Assembly (NCBI RefSeq): GCF_002332255.1
Contig: NZ_NRGW01000001.1
Span: 1,302,001 to 1,366,000, forward strand
From: Halomonas sp. JB37
GTDB taxonomy: Bacteria; Pseudomonadota; Gammaproteobacteria; Pseudomonadales; Halomonadaceae
Length of the DNA: 64,000 bases
Direction of reading: 5' to 3'
The notes beneath the pieces are model-generated. The model worked only from the letters and a program-made list of their open reading frames with translations, was not told where the DNA came from and ran no database searches. The translations under genes were made by a program, and so were the position numbers. Below, in pieces: positions 1 to 9,494 of the stretch (the stretch's first letter is position 1; each line of letters begins with the position of its first letter).

Positions 1-64
1 CTGGCAGGCGTTTAAGTCGGCTATTACATTCTGGGCATTCCGGGCTGAAATGGTTGGCGGTCAT
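1..64 (-). CDS. Partial zinc-ribbon-like protein, N-terminus only
   Basis: An ATG on the minus strand at position 64 opens a frame that stays open to the window edge, giving 21 residues. They contain a CPEC motif (Cys10, Cys13) after a short MTANHFSP leader, which is how small zinc-ribbon proteins often begin. A purine-rich stretch (AAGAAGAGA) lies about 8 bases upstream. It would be transcribed divergently from the helicase gene at 184. The family cannot be decided from so few residues; a small YfgJ-like zinc-ribbon protein is one possibility. Confidence 0.4.
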   Translation of the reverse strand, partial: MTANHFSPECPECNSRLKRLP

Positions 65-183
65 GGAGAAATCTCTTCTTTTCAGGGGCTCGCTTAGTGG
101 CGGGCAAAGCCCAGCATGAATTAAACATCGTCAATGATAAGATGGGACGAAAGTAGGAATAGTTCACTAGCGGACTAATTAAT

Positions 184-1962
184 TTGTCGAACCCTGATTC
201 TTCAACAACGCCCCAGCTGCGTCCTTATCAAAGAGAGGCCGTTAGGCGTGTGGTTGTGCACTTTCGCAGCTCAAGCGATCCTGCCTTATTAGTGCTGCCT
301 ACCGGCAGCGGCAAATCGCTGGTGATTGCTGAGCTTGCTCGCTTGGCGCGAGGGCGGGTGCTAGTGCTTGCGCATGTTCGTGAACTGGTCGAGCAGAACC
401 ATGCCAAGTACCAAGCCTATGGCTTAAAAGCGGCTATTTTTAGCGCCGGATTAAAACGCAAAGAGGCTGATCGGCAGGTGGTGTTTGGATCGGTACAGTC
501 GGTGGTGCGCAACTTGGAGCGCTTTAGCGACGCTAATTTTACGCTGCTGGTCATTGACGAAAGCCATCGCGTATCGCTCAACGAGGATGCAAGCTACCGT
601 CAGGTAATTGAACATCTGCGTCAGCACAACGCCGAGCTTAAAATCCTTGGTCTAACCGCCACGCCGTATCGGTTGGGGCAGGGGTTTATCTATTATCGTC
701 ATCATCACGGCATGGTGCGCGGCAGTGAGGACAGTTTTTTTCGCGACTGCGTCTTTGAGCAGCCGCTTCGTCTGATGGTAAAACAAGGCTATCTTGCTGC
801 GCCTAAGCGCCTGGATATGGCGGTGGAAGGGTACGATTTTTCAGCCCTCAGCCCGTCAGCAAGCGGGATTTTTCCTGAAGAAGCCCTCAATAGGGTCGTT
901 GCCGGCAGCCGTGCCACGCCCGGTATTATTAACGAAGTGATTCAACGCGCCCATGACCGCCAAGGGGTGATGATATTTGCAGCGACAGTGGCGCACGCTG
1001 AAGAAATTATGGGCTATTTGCCTCGCTTAGAGGCTGCGCTGATCACTGGTTCCACGCATTCTCAAGACCGGGCTGCGCGAATCAATGCGTTCAAAGCGCG
1101 TGAGCTAAAATACCTGGTTAACGTGGCCGTTCTCACCACGGGTTTCGATGCGCCTCATGTCGATCTGATCGCCATTTTGCGGCCGACCGAATCGGTTAGC
1201 CTTTATCAGCAGATGGTGGGCAGGGGGTTGCGTTTGTCGCCGGACAAAGTAGATTGCCTGATTCTGGATTACGCTGGCAACCCCTGGGATGTTTTCGCTC
1301 CTGAGGTGGGGGAGGCGAAACCAGATAGTGACAGCGAGCCTGTTCAAGTAGAGTGCCCGGCCTGTGGTCATGCCAATCTATATTGGGGTAAGCGTGATGG
1401 CAAGGTGGTTATTGAGCACTTTGGCCGCCGCTGCCAAGGGCTTATTGATAATCCTGAGGGGGCGCGCCACCAGTGCGAATTTCGTTTTCGTTTTAAGGTC
1501 TGTGATGAGTGCGGTGCTGAAAATGACATCGCTGCCCGTCGCTGCCACGGCTGTGAAAGACTCTTGGTGGATGCCGATGATAAACTCAAAGATGCTCTAA
1601 AGCTGAAAGATGCCATGGTGCTGCGGGTGAGCGGCATGCAGTTGGAGTCGACGGCTAACGGCCGTGGCTTGCCGCGCTTAAAAGTTACCTATCACGATGA
1701 GGATGGCGCCCATTTGGCCGAATGGTTTGCGTTGGAAACGGCTGCGCAACGACGTGCTTTTTATGCCGCATTTTTGCGCTACCACCTGCGTGCGCCGGGC
1801 AATCAATGGCAGCCTGTGAGTGCTGATGAGGTCGTCACTGAGAAGCACCGCTTACGCCATCCTGATTTTGTCGTCGGGCGCAAAGTTGGTCGCCATTTCC
1901 AGGTGCGCGAGAAGCTGTTTGACTATGCCGGTCGTTATCGCAAAGCGAGCGATGCGGACTAA
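184..1962 (+). CDS. radD: DEAD/DEAH-box superfamily 2 helicase, RadD (YejH)-like
   Basis: Predicted ATP-dependent SF2 helicase of 592 residues, close to the 586 of E. coli RadD, a protein linked to DNA repair and RecA-dependent recombination. Visible motifs are Walker A GSGKS (41-45), motif II DESH (125-128), motif III TATP, and motif [10 protein letters not shown] in the second RecA-like lobe. After the helicase core come two cysteine pairs (CPAC..., then CDEC...CHGC, roughly residues 390-460) that look like zinc-binding knuckles, as in RadD. The start is a TTG; no better in-frame ATG precedes the conserved PYQREAV motif. It stands alone, about 100 bases before scpA. The name rests on architecture and length, so another YejH-type helicase is possible. 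Confidence 0.8.
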   Translation: MSNPDSSTTPQLRPYQREAVRRVVVHFRSSSDPALLVLPTGSGKSLVIAELARLARGRVLVLAHVRELVEQNHAKYQAYGLKAAIFSAGLKRKEADRQVVFGSVQSVVRNLERFSDANFTLLVIDESHRVSLNEDASYRQVIEHLRQHNAELKILGLTATPYRLGQGFIYYRHHHGMVRGSEDSFFRDCVFEQPLRLMVKQGYLAAPKRLDMAVEGYDFSALSPSASGIFPEEALNRVVAGSRATPGIINEVIQRAHDRQGVMIFAATVAHAEEIMGYLPRLEAALITGSTHSQDRAARINAFKARELKYLVNVAVLTTGFDAPHVDLIAILRPTESVSLYQQMVGRGLRLSPDKVDCLILDYAGNPWDVFAPEVGEAKPDSDSEPVQVECPACGHANLYWGKRDGKVVIEHFGRRCQGLIDNPEGARHQCEFRFRFKVCDECGAENDIAARRCHGCERLLVDADDKLKDALKLKDAMVLRVSGMQLESTANGRGLPRLKVTYHDEDGAHLAEWFALETAAQRRAFYAAFLRYHLRAPGNQWQPVSADEVVTEKHRLRHPDFVVGRKVGRHFQVREKLFDYAGRYRKASDAD

Positions 1963-2061
1963 TACGCTTGCCTTTACCTCTAATAGAGCGACGCGAATGC
2001 TGCCAACTTTGCTAAACTGTGCATTGATACTAATACCCCTTTTTCAAGAGACCCGACCCGC

Positions 2062-3018
2062 GTGAGCGAGACGCCAAGTGCACCTGACGATCTAAACAAG
2101 CTTGATGCACCGCCTATTGAGCCAGCGGAGCCCTCGCTTGGGCGCCTGTTTGATGAGCAGATCACCCAGCTGCCAGAAGATCTGTATATTCCTCCTGAAG
2201 CGTTACGGGTCTTTTTAGAGACCTTTGAAGGCCCACTAGATTTACTGCTCTATCTCATTCGGCGTCAGAACCTCGATATTCTGACCATCAATGTGGCGAC
2301 CATCACCCACCAGTACATTGAGTACGTTGAGCTGATGAAGGCCATGGAGATTGAGCTGGCCGGTGAGTATCTATTGATGGCCGCCATGCTGGCTGAGATT
2401 AAATCGCGTACGCTTCTGCCGCGCCCGCCCAAGGCTGAAGGTGACGACGAAGAAGATCCGCGCGCGGAACTCATCCGTCGCCTGCAGGAGTATGAGCGCC
2501 TCAAAGAGGCAGCAGAAACGCTAGATACGTTGCCGCGTATGGGCCGCGATTGGTTCAGCGTGCAGGCTGGACTCCCGCCGCTTGAAGCCCGCGTGATTCA
2601 TCCTGAGGTCGAGTTGGACGAGTTGCTAAGTGCTCTGTCCGATATCCTTAAGCGTGCCGAGCTAGTTCAGGCTCATCAGATTAGCCGTGAGGTATTGTCT
2701 ACTCGCGAGCGAATGCTGAAGATTATGGCGCAGCTAAGCCAAGATGCCGCCAGCCAGCGCTATACCCCTTTTGAAGCGCTATTTGCCCTGGAAGAAGGGC
2801 GCCCCGGCGTGGTGGTGACCTTTATGGCGATTTTGGAGCTAGCCAAAGAAGCCATGATTGAAATTGTTCAGAATGCGCCACTTTCGCCGATTCATGTGCG
2901 TGCTCGGCTTGCCGCCCTGGCTGATGGCGAGGAGAGTGCCTTTGAAGAGGGCGATATAGCGATAGAAGACAGCGTCTATTCAGAGTCTGCCTTTGAATCT
3001 GACGAGGAGCCACCATGA
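2062..3018 (+). CDS. scpA: Segregation and condensation protein A (kleisin subunit)
   Basis: ScpA is the kleisin that bridges the heads of the SMC ATPase and, with ScpB, forms a bacterial condensin acting on the nucleoid. The protein has 318 residues. The conserved EGPLDLLLYLIRRQNLDI block near residue 52 marks the SMC-binding N-terminal domain, and the C-terminal winged-helix region ends near residue 290. An acidic tail and a proline/glutamate-rich N-terminal extension of about 45 residues precede and follow the core. It starts with GTG. The stop overlaps the scpB start by 4 bases (ATGA), which indicates translational coupling. SMC itself is not in the window; in many gammaproteobacteria ScpAB instead accompanies an SMC gene elsewhere. 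Confidence 0.92.
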   Translation: MSETPSAPDDLNKLDAPPIEPAEPSLGRLFDEQITQLPEDLYIPPEALRVFLETFEGPLDLLLYLIRRQNLDILTINVATITHQYIEYVELMKAMEIELAGEYLLMAAMLAEIKSRTLLPRPPKAEGDDEEDPRAELIRRLQEYERLKEAAETLDTLPRMGRDWFSVQAGLPPLEARVIHPEVELDELLSALSDILKRAELVQAHQISREVLSTRERMLKIMAQLSQDAASQRYTPFEALFALEEGRPGVVVTFMAILELAKEAMIEIVQNAPLSPIHVRARLAALADGEESAFEEGDIAIEDSVYSESAFESDEEPP

Positions 3019-3830
3019 ATAACGCGCCCACCGGGCTAGACGAGATAGTAGAAGCGGCGCTTTTAGCCGCTGGCGAGCCGTTACCGCTAGAACGTTTACA
3101 AACACTTTTTGTTAGCGGCGAATGCCCATCTCCGCGCGAGTTTCGTCAAGTGCTCGAACGGCTTCAACAGCGCCATTCGCAAGGTGCACTGGAGTTGTTA
3201 GAAACGGTTTCGGGTTATCAGCTGCGTATTCGTCCACGCCTGTCGCAGTGGGTGTCGCGACTTTGGGATGAGCGCCCTCAGCGTTATTCACGTGCCTTGC
3301 TGGAAACGCTGGCGTTGATTGCTTATCGTCAGCCGGTCACCCGAGGCGATATTGAAGAGATCCGCGGGGTCAGCGTGAGCAGCTCTATCATGCGGACCTT
3401 GATGGAGCGGGGTTGGATTCGAGTGGTTGGCCACAGAGACGTGCCAGGGCGACCGGCTGTTTACGCCACCACACGCAGCTTTTTAGATGATTTTGGTTTG
3501 AAAACACTCGATGCCTTGCCACCGATGCACACTCTGGCTAATTGGGATGATAGCGAGCTGCCTGAAAAGTCTTCTGACGTCGCTCCTGCAGGGCTAGACG
3601 AAACGCTTAAAACGGTGCAGGATGCGCCACCCAAAGTGGATGAGATAGCCACTGCTGAGATCACCAAGGCTGAAATAGCCGATACGCACGCCGAGACGGC
3701 GTTAACCCAGCCGCTGAGCTTTGCCGATCTTGAAGCCCGGCTAGCGGCACGTGCGCAACGCGTTAACGACGATGATAGCGCGCGCACGCAGACTAACGAT
3801 GTGAGGTCAGATGACCATGAGTCAGAATGA
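3015..3830 (+). CDS. scpB: Segregation and condensation protein B
   Basis: ScpB is the paired winged-helix (kite) subunit of the SMC-ScpAB complex and dimerises on ScpA. Of 271 residues, about 1-175 form the family core; the block [20 protein letters not shown] followed by the [15 protein letters not shown] stretch is the signature of the second winged helix. The last 90 residues are low-complexity, acidic and alanine/threonine-rich and probably disordered. It begins inside the scpA stop codon and ends 20 bases inside the annotated rluB frame, so scpA-scpB-rluB is a compact operon. This order is common across bacteria. Confidence 0.93.
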   Translation: MNNAPTGLDEIVEAALLAAGEPLPLERLQTLFVSGECPSPREFRQVLERLQQRHSQGALELLETVSGYQLRIRPRLSQWVSRLWDERPQRYSRALLETLALIAYRQPVTRGDIEEIRGVSVSSSIMRTLMERGWIRVVGHRDVPGRPAVYATTRSFLDDFGLKTLDALPPMHTLANWDDSELPEKSSDVAPAGLDETLKTVQDAPPKVDEIATAEITKAEIADTHAETALTQPLSFADLEARLAARAQRVNDDDSARTQTNDVRSDDHESE

Positions 3831-4686
3831 TACGACGACGCCCCCAGCTGGCGAAAAGCTGCAAAAAGTTTTAGCCCGCGCAGGCCTTGGCTCGCGGCGT
3901 GAAATGGAAACGGCGATTTCCGATGGCCGCGTTAAAGTGAATGGCAAGGTGGCTAAGCTGGGTGATCGCGTTGAAGCGCGAAATAGTGTCAGTTTTGACG
4001 ATCGACCGGTAACGCTGCGCTCGGAAGAGGAAGTGCCGCGTCGAGTGATCATGTATAACAAGCCGGAAGGTGAGCTGTGCACTCGCAAAGACCCTGAGGG
4101 TCGACGTACCGTATTTGACCGCTTGCCGCGCTTAAAAGGCGAGCGTTGGGTAGCGGTTGGTCGCTTGGATATCAACACCAGCGGTTTACTGCTCTTTACG
4201 ACGGATGGCGAACTAGCCAACCGGCTGATGCATCCCTCCACCCAGGTAGAGCGCGAATATGCGGTCCGCGTGATGGGTGAGGTGAAGCGCGAGCATATCT
4301 TGGCGATGGCCGATGGTGTCATGTTGGAAGATGGTCCCGCTCGCTTTACCGATATACAAGAGTTTGGCGGTGAGGGGATCAATACTTGGTTCCACGTCGT
4401 CATTCTTGAGGGGCGTAACCGCGAAGTGCGTCGTTTGTGGGAGTCCCAGGCGCTGACGGTTAGCCGTCTGAAGCGTGTGCGCTATGGCAACATTTTTATT
4501 GATAAGCGCGCCAAAGCCGGCGAATGGATTGAGCTTACTCAGGGTGAGGTAGATGACTTATCCACCTTAGCCGGTTTGGAAACCCGTAAAGTACCCGTGT
4601 TAACGCCGGACGAGAAGAATCGCTGGAATCGCGATAAGCATAAGCGCAAACCAGTACAAACAATGCGTAAGCCTAAGAGCCGCTGA
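3811..4686 (+). CDS. rluB: 23S rRNA pseudouridine(2605) synthase RluB
   Basis: RluB isomerises U2605 of 23S rRNA to pseudouridine. An S4 RNA-binding domain occupies about residues 14-65 ([18 protein letters not shown]), followed by the RsuA/RluB/E/F catalytic domain. The catalytic aspartate lies in [14 protein letters not shown] (about residue 113). The basic tail rich in Lys and Arg resembles that of E. coli RluB, and 291 residues is a normal length. Two in-frame ATGs compete, at 3811 and 3817; GAGG at 3803 suits either. The gene overlaps the end of scpB by 20 bases. RsuA and RluE/F share the fold, but the scpAB neighbourhood favours RluB. Confidence 0.9.
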   Translation: MTMSQNDTTTPPAGEKLQKVLARAGLGSRREMETAISDGRVKVNGKVAKLGDRVEARNSVSFDDRPVTLRSEEEVPRRVIMYNKPEGELCTRKDPEGRRTVFDRLPRLKGERWVAVGRLDINTSGLLLFTTDGELANRLMHPSTQVEREYAVRVMGEVKREHILAMADGVMLEDGPARFTDIQEFGGEGINTWFHVVILEGRNREVRRLWESQALTVSRLKRVRYGNIFIDKRAKAGEWIELTQGEVDDLSTLAGLETRKVPVLTPDEKNRWNRDKHKRKPVQTMRKPKSR

Positions 4687-4819
4687 GCAAGAAAAAGAGC
4701 GTATACGATGCGTGCCCAAAGCGTAAATACTGCACGTGTAGGCAGAAAGTGACCGCCTACCAAAGTGCTATGTAATGCGTGTAAGGGCTTCATTTATGTA
4801 GCGCAAAGGTAAAAAGCGC

Positions 4820-4848
4820 TTGCTATCGAAAGGTTGCTTGCGTAGTAT
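4820..4848 (+). promoter_or_regulatory. Sigma-70 promoter of the tRNA-Lys pair
   Basis: TTGCTA (-35) and TAGTAT (-10) are separated by exactly 17 bases. Each matches the consensus at four of six positions, and the -10 lies 16 bases before the first tRNA-Lys. Confidence 0.6.
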
Positions 4849-4864
4849 ATGCATCCGTTCAGGC

Positions 4865-4940
4865 GGGTCGTTAGCTCAGTTGGTAGAGCAGTTGACTTTT
4901 AATCAATTGGTCGTAGGTTCGAATCCTACACGACCCACCA
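4865..4940 (+). tRNA. tRNA-Lys (anticodon TTT)
   Basis: The 76-nt gene has a GGGTCGT/ACGACCC acceptor stem, the loop CTTTTAA with anticodon TTT, a T-arm with GGTTCGAAT, and an encoded CCA. It is identical to the next copy and separated from it by 62 bases. Confidence 0.98.
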
Positions 4941-5002
4941 TTCAAGCAGTAGCTCGTTTGAATTAGTGGCTGAACAAGCGGTAAAAGTAAAAAAGCAAAT
5001 TT

Positions 5003-5078
5003 GGGTCGTTAGCTCAGTTGGTAGAGCAGTTGACTTTTAATCAATTGGTCGTAGGTTCGAATCCTACACGACCCACCA
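5003..5078 (+). tRNA. tRNA-Lys (anticodon TTT), second copy
   Basis: The 76-nt sequence is identical to the tRNA at 4865, including the CCA end. It is probably co-transcribed with that copy, since a terminator follows only after this one. Confidence 0.98.
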
Positions 5079-5084
5079 AATTCA

Positions 5085-5117
5085 ACGCCCCTGGCAGCTA
5101 CCTGTCAGGGGCGTTTT
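5085..5117 (+). terminator. Rho-independent terminator of the tRNA-Lys operon
   Basis: A 9-bp stem ACGCCCCTG/CAGGGGCGT encloses a 12-base loop and runs into TTTT. It lies immediately after the second tRNA-Lys. Confidence 0.8.
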
Positions 5118-5253
5118 GCTATGTCAGCAGAAAACCTTGATGAAGGGCTGTTGTTTGCAGCTTGCAATATTTTTCTCCCAAAATGACCTAAGATAGCTTT
5201 TTAAAAACGGATTAATTTTTTCCAAAGCTCTATTCGTCACAGCGGTAGACACA

Positions 5254-6282
5254 ATGACTATGATGACTTTGCAGGCCGAGCGTGAAGCGCCTTTGCCCCT
5301 TGCTTATTGTCCGACCCGTATTCCCGAGGAAGATCAGACTCGGGTTGAGGATATTAAGCGACTACTGAAAACCCATAATGCCGTTTTGGTCGCTCACTAT
5401 TACACCGATGATGCGATACAGCAGCTTGCAGAAGAGACCGGCGGCTGTGTCGCTGATTCATTAGAGATGGCCCGCTTTGGTGCCCGCCACCCCGCAACAA
5501 CGCTTGTTGTCGCCGGTGTCCGCTTTATGGGTGAAACCGCCAAAATACTTTCGCCTGAAAAGCGCGTTTTAATGCCGACCTTAGAGGCGACCTGTTCACT
5601 GGATATTGGTTGCCCGGCTGATGAGTTCAGAGCTTTCTGTGATACACATCCTGATCGTACTGTAGTGGTCTATGCCAATACGTCGGCTGCGGTTAAGGCG
5701 CGAGCAGACTGGGTGGTGACTTCTTCGATTGCGGTAGAGGTCATTGAGCATCTGCAGGCTCGGGGCGAGAAGATCCTGTGGGCGCCCGATAAACACCTGG
5801 GCGGCTATATTCAAAACAAGACCGGCGCGGATATGCTGATGTGGGACGGTGCTTGCATCGTTCATGAAGAGTTTAAGGCCAAAGGCATTGAGGATCTTAA
5901 ACGCATATATCCGGATGCAGCGGTGCTGGTGCATCCCGAGTCCCCAGAGCCGGTGGTGAGGCTTGCCGACGTAGCAGGCTCCACGTCTCAGCTAATCAAG
6001 GCGGCCAGAGAGCTGCCTAACGAGAGGTTGATCGTGGCAACCGACAGAGGCATTTTTTTCAAGATGCAGCAGGCGGTGCCGCATAAAATGCTGTTTGAGG
6101 CGCCGACGGCCGGTAATGGCGCGACCTGTCGCAGCTGTGCGCACTGCCCTTGGATGGCGATGAATGCTTTAGAGAATTTGTCGGATGCGTTGCGAGAAGG
6201 CGCCGGAGAGATTCAAGTGGATGAGCCGCTGCGGCTAAAAGCGTTAAAGCCTCTTGAGCGAATGCTGAACTTCAATGCTTAG
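5254..6282 (+). CDS. nadA: Quinolinate synthase NadA
   Basis: NadA condenses iminoaspartate with dihydroxyacetone phosphate to quinolinate in de novo NAD synthesis, using a [4Fe-4S] cluster. The 342 residues match the family length (E. coli 347). Cluster ligands are recognisable as Cys114 in [10 protein letters not shown], the cysteine in [10 protein letters not shown], and the cysteine in [12 protein letters not shown] near the C-terminus. The substrate motif [10 protein letters not shown] is at 47-56. The start is ambiguous among ATGs at 5254, 5260 and 5263, none with a strong Shine-Dalgarno. nadC is 8 kb away in this window, while nadB is not present here. Confidence 0.95.
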   Translation: MTMMTLQAEREAPLPLAYCPTRIPEEDQTRVEDIKRLLKTHNAVLVAHYYTDDAIQQLAEETGGCVADSLEMARFGARHPATTLVVAGVRFMGETAKILSPEKRVLMPTLEATCSLDIGCPADEFRAFCDTHPDRTVVVYANTSAAVKARADWVVTSSIAVEVIEHLQARGEKILWAPDKHLGGYIQNKTGADMLMWDGACIVHEEFKAKGIEDLKRIYPDAAVLVHPESPEPVVRLADVAGSTSQLIKAARELPNERLIVATDRGIFFKMQQAVPHKMLFEAPTAGNGATCRSCAHCPWMAMNALENLSDALREGAGEIQVDEPLRLKALKPLERMLNFNA

Positions 6283-6283
6283 T

Positions 6284-6316
6284 TTGAGTGTCTTAGCTTG
6301 AATGTCTTAGCTTGAG
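6284..6316. repeat. 14-base tandem repeat after nadA
   Basis: TTGAGTGTCTTAGC (6284-6297) is followed directly by TTGAATGTCTTAGC (6298-6311), 13 of 14 bases identical, and by a partial third unit TTGAG. It sits between the nadA stop and its terminator. Confidence 0.6.
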
Positions 6317-6347
6317 CGCCCGTGCTGGTAGCAGCGCGGGCGCTTTT
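6315..6347 (+). terminator. Terminator between nadA and bepA
   Basis: A 13-bp stem AGCGCCCGTGCTG/CAGCGCGGGCGCT (one G-U pair) with a 4-base loop is followed by TTTT. It lies between convergent genes and stops nadA transcription; it may also slow bepA transcription from the other side. Confidence 0.85.
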
Positions 6348-6365
6348 CGTTCACATCGAGACGCT

Positions 6366-7829
6366 TTAATTAAAATCCTCAAGTGCCTCGCGATATTCAA
6401 TGAAGTCTTCACGGCGCTGCTCAATGCGCGCCAGTGCTCGCTCATCGTACTCACGCTCAGCGGCATCTTTGGCGATGGAAAGCTGTCGAATGCCGCGGTC
6501 TACACTGCCGGTCAGCTGGAGATACTCTGCGCGGGCTAAATGCCCCCAGCTGTTGTGTCCGCTTCGGCCCGCAGCTTCGGCGAGCAGGTTAAAACCCTGT
6601 GGGTCTTCGGGGTTCTGAGCCGTAATGTCGTTAAGTAATTGATAGGCCGCCTGAGGGTCACGTTGCAGCTGTGCTTCAGCCAATATCAGCTGAGCCGGGA
6701 GGTAGCTGGGCATAAAGCGCAGCAATCGCTGACTACGCTGAATGGCATCATCGTAGCGGCCAGCTTCTAGCGCGACGGTCGCGGCAGAGGCGGGCAGCAT
6801 GGCAAAATCGGGGTGCTCGCTAGCAAGCTTATCCAGCTGCGCTAGAGCGTTGTCGTTCTGGCCGTTACGTGCGGCGATCAGCGCGGCTAAGTAGTCCTGA
6901 GCAGCTTGTTCGCCGCCTTCCTGGGCAAGGCGTGTGGCTGCACGCTGAGGCGTGTTGGCATAGATGCTCAGCAGCGCACGGGCGCGTATCATGTCGTAGA
7001 GCGTATTGCTTGTGTAAGCGTCGGCAATATTCAGCTGAGCTGCACGGGCTTGGGCGGCGCTTAATCGGCTGTCTGAGACGGGGTGAGTCAGTAAAAATTC
7101 GGGCGGCGTGTCACCCTGCAGGCGAGACATGCGCTGCATGGCTCTAAACATGCGCACCATGGCTTCTGGGTCGTAGCCGGCGCTAGCCATCGCCTGTAAG
7201 CCGATGTTGTCGGCTTCTTGTTCAAACAAGCGCGAGTAGCTTAGCTGATCTTGAATGAGCGCCGCTTGAGAGCCCATGGCGGCGGCCATACCAACATCGC
7301 CGCCGCCACTCGCGGCGATGAGCATGCCCGCCAGCATGGCGGCCATGGCAGGCAGTTGAGTCTGCGACGCGCGAGCGCTGCCCCGAGCATAGTGGCGTTG
7401 CGAAAGGTGGCCCAGTTCATGGGCTAGCACCGAGGCAAAGGCGCCCTCATCCTCCGCGAATGCGAAGAGTCCCGAATTAATGCCCACCACGCCGCCGGGT
7501 ACGGCAAAGGCATTAAGAGAGCCGTTATCAACCATGACAGTGATCGTGCGCAGCCCGTTAATTTGGCTATGCGGGGCTAGGCGGGCAATGAGGCTTTGTA
7601 AATAATCATTGGTAATAGGGTCTTGCCACTGGGGGGCTTGGGCACGAAACTGGCGCAGCCAGGCGCGTCCCAGGCGATACTCTTCATTGCTCACCGATGT
7701 AGACGCTGCGCCTAGGCTTGGCAGGCCGTAGTCGTTGATAGCTGCGCTTTGAGGGCTAAACAGTAAGCTGCCGCAGGCGCAAGCGAACGCACATATCCAA
7801 CCTGGGTAAGCGGTACGAAGGGGCGGCAT
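6366..7829 (-). CDS. bepA: Periplasmic M48 metalloprotease / TPR chaperone, BepA-like
   Basis: BepA assists outer-membrane protein (notably LptD) assembly and degrades misfolded substrates in the periplasm. The 487 residues equal E. coli BepA. An N-terminal hydrophobic signal sequence ends near residue 29. The zinc site HELGH is at 137-141 and the third ligand lies in the EQEADNIGLQAM segment. The C-terminal half (about 300-487) is alanine/leucine-rich helical sequence consistent with tetratricopeptide repeats. The gene is convergent with nadA and stands alone. LoiP and YcaL share the protease domain but lack the TPR half. Confidence 0.9.
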   Translation of the reverse strand: MPPLRTAYPGWICAFACACGSLLFSPQSAAINDYGLPSLGAASTSVSNEEYRLGRAWLRQFRAQAPQWQDPITNDYLQSLIARLAPHSQINGLRTITVMVDNGSLNAFAVPGGVVGINSGLFAFAEDEGAFASVLAHELGHLSQRHYARGSARASQTQLPAMAAMLAGMLIAASGGGDVGMAAAMGSQAALIQDQLSYSRLFEQEADNIGLQAMASAGYDPEAMVRMFRAMQRMSRLQGDTPPEFLLTHPVSDSRLSAAQARAAQLNIADAYTSNTLYDMIRARALLSIYANTPQRAATRLAQEGGEQAAQDYLAALIAARNGQNDNALAQLDKLASEHPDFAMLPASAATVALEAGRYDDAIQRSQRLLRFMPSYLPAQLILAEAQLQRDPQAAYQLLNDITAQNPEDPQGFNLLAEAAGRSGHNSWGHLARAEYLQLTGSVDRGIRQLSIAKDAAEREYDERALARIEQRREDFIEYREALEDFN

Positions 7830-8016
7830 GGCATCCTCATCGGTAGTGGTTAAGCGCAGTGGTGTGATTAGAGCTATGACATTGATAAAGGCGGGGGAGT
7901 GCCGTTAAATCGATAGCCTATGAGATCAGCCGCTAAATAAACAGTTTATGCAGCAGTCTACACAACAGTCTATGCAACAATGCTGTGAATATGCAGGTTC
8001 TTTTAAAGGAGGGGCT

Positions 8017-8295
8017 ATGTCTAAGCAAGAACGGCCTGAATCAACGGGGGGCTTTGAGCCCGACATGGTGCTAGACGCTAGTGGTCTACACTGCCCGCTG
8101 CCTTTACTAAAGGCCAAGCAGGCTTTGGCCGGCCTGTCAGCAGGTAAGCTGCTTGAGGTGCGTTCAACCGACGCCGGCTCGTGGCGCGATATGGCATCAT
8201 TCACCGAGCAGAGCGCGCACACGCTGGAAGGGCGAGAGCAGCGTGACGATGTTTATGTTTACTGGATACGTAAAGCGGGAGACGCGCACCGATGA
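8017..8295 (+). CDS. TusA-family sulfurtransferase
   Basis: This small (92 aa) TusA/SirA/YeeD-like protein carries the family CPxP motif in SGLHCPLPLLKAKQAL, whose cysteine can hold a persulfide for sulfur relay, for example to tRNA thiolation. The open frame extends upstream to 7948, but AAAGGAGGGG six bases before the ATG at 8017 is an excellent ribosome site and the upstream residues are glutamine-rich noise. The stop overlaps the start of the AI-2E family permease gene by 4 bases, so the two are co-transcribed; this pairing of a TusA-like gene with a PerM-like gene occurs in other gammaproteobacteria. Whether it is true TusA or a paralogue cannot be told here. Confidence 0.85.
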   Translation: MSKQERPESTGGFEPDMVLDASGLHCPLPLLKAKQALAGLSAGKLLEVRSTDAGSWRDMASFTEQSAHTLEGREQRDDVYVYWIRKAGDAHR

Positions 8296-9419
8296 CTCTG
8301 CGCACGATTCTAAAAAGCTGGGTTGAGCGCTACTTCTCAGATGAGGAGGCGCTCATTCTACTGGTGGTTTTAGTCGCAGGCTTTGCTGCGATTATCTGGT
8401 TTGGACGCATGCTGGCGCCGTTTTTTACGGCTTTAGTCGTCGCATTTTTACTGCAAGGTGTGGTGAGTGCGCTTACTCGCCGAGGCGTCCCGCACCTGCT
8501 CGCGGTAATAATGATTTTTTTAGCGTTTATCAGCGTATTGCTGACGCTGGCGTTTATTTTGATGCCGCTGATCTGGAATCAGCTGGTGGGACTGGTGCAA
8601 GAGACGCCGCGAATGTTCGCGAGTGGCCAGGGCTGGCTGGATGAGCTACAGGCGCGCTACCCGAATATTATCACGCCGGATCTTATGCAGAACTGGATAG
8701 GCGTGGCAAGTCGTGAGATTAGCCAACTGGGCCAGCGTGCCTTAACGCTATCGTTGGCTTCGCTGGGTAATATTATGTCGCTGATTATTTACCTAGTGCT
8801 GGTGCCGATTTTGGTTTTCTTTATGCTGAAAGACAGCAAAGTATTGGTAGGCTTTATGCTTTCGCTACTGCCGCAGAAGCGCACGCTGCTGTCGCGTATA
8901 TGGCGTGAGATGGATAATCAAATTGCCAACTACATTCGCGGCAAGTTTATCGAAATTATTATTGTCGGTACGGTGACGTTCTTTGTCTTCACACTCCTTG
9001 GAGTGCCGTATACGGCGCTGCTCGCTGTGCTGGTCGGGTTTTCAGTGCTGGTGCCTTATATAGGCGCGGCTGTGGCTACGTTACCCGTTGCGGCGGTCGC
9101 GGGGTTTAACTTCGGCTTTAGTGAGGAGTTCATGTATGTGATGTTGGCTTATGGCGTTATTCAAGCGCTGGATGGCAATGTGCTAGCACCGATTCTATTC
9201 TCTGAAACGAATAATATTCACCCCGTTTCGATCATCGTAGCGGTGCTGTTTTTTGGCGGCATTTGGGGCTTCTGGGGCGTTTTCTTTGCGATCCCCCTGG
9301 CGACACTGCTTAAAGCGCTGGTCTACGCCTGGCCGCGCAGCATACAAGGGCGTGATCAGTCTATTGTTTTGCAAGATCGTAGGCCGCAGGACGATAGGCC
9401 TGAAGCCCCGGCCCAATAG
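8292..9419 (+). CDS. AI-2E family (PerM/UPF0118) membrane permease
   Basis: The 375-residue polytopic inner-membrane protein has about eight hydrophobic segments: two near 20-70, one long pair around 150-180, and a cluster from 210 to 345. The family motif region GxxLxPY appears as GFSVLVPYIGA, and the ALDGNVLAPILF stretch is typical of PerM-like proteins. Members have been linked to AI-2 export or Na+/H+ exchange, but the substrate of this one is unknown. Translation is coupled to the upstream sulfurtransferase. The C-terminus is a short charged tail. Confidence 0.85.
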   Translation: MTLRTILKSWVERYFSDEEALILLVVLVAGFAAIIWFGRMLAPFFTALVVAFLLQGVVSALTRRGVPHLLAVIMIFLAFISVLLTLAFILMPLIWNQLVGLVQETPRMFASGQGWLDELQARYPNIITPDLMQNWIGVASREISQLGQRALTLSLASLGNIMSLIIYLVLVPILVFFMLKDSKVLVGFMLSLLPQKRTLLSRIWREMDNQIANYIRGKFIEIIIVGTVTFFVFTLLGVPYTALLAVLVGFSVLVPYIGAAVATLPVAAVAGFNFGFSEEFMYVMLAYGVIQALDGNVLAPILFSETNNIHPVSIIVAVLFFGGIWGFWGVFFAIPLATLLKALVYAWPRSIQGRDQSIVLQDRRPQDDRPEAPAQ

Positions 9420-9440
9420 GATAAGTAGCACTGCCTGTTA

Positions 9441-9478
9441 CGCCCGCGCGGTGGTTCAAGTAATCAACGCGCGGGGGC
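9441..9478. terminator. Weak hairpin between convergent perM-like and bcp genes
   Basis: CCCGCGCG (9443-9450) pairs with CGCGCGGG (9468-9475) across a 17-base loop. There is no T-run on either side, so it could be a factor-assisted terminator or only a GC-rich inverted repeat. Confidence 0.35.
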
Positions 9479-9494
9479 AAGCAGATTTTACGAA

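Noticed and set aside
3461..4403. Long antisense frames opposite scpB and rluB
   Set aside because: Serine/arginine-rich composition and exact overlap with well-supported genes mark them as shadows.
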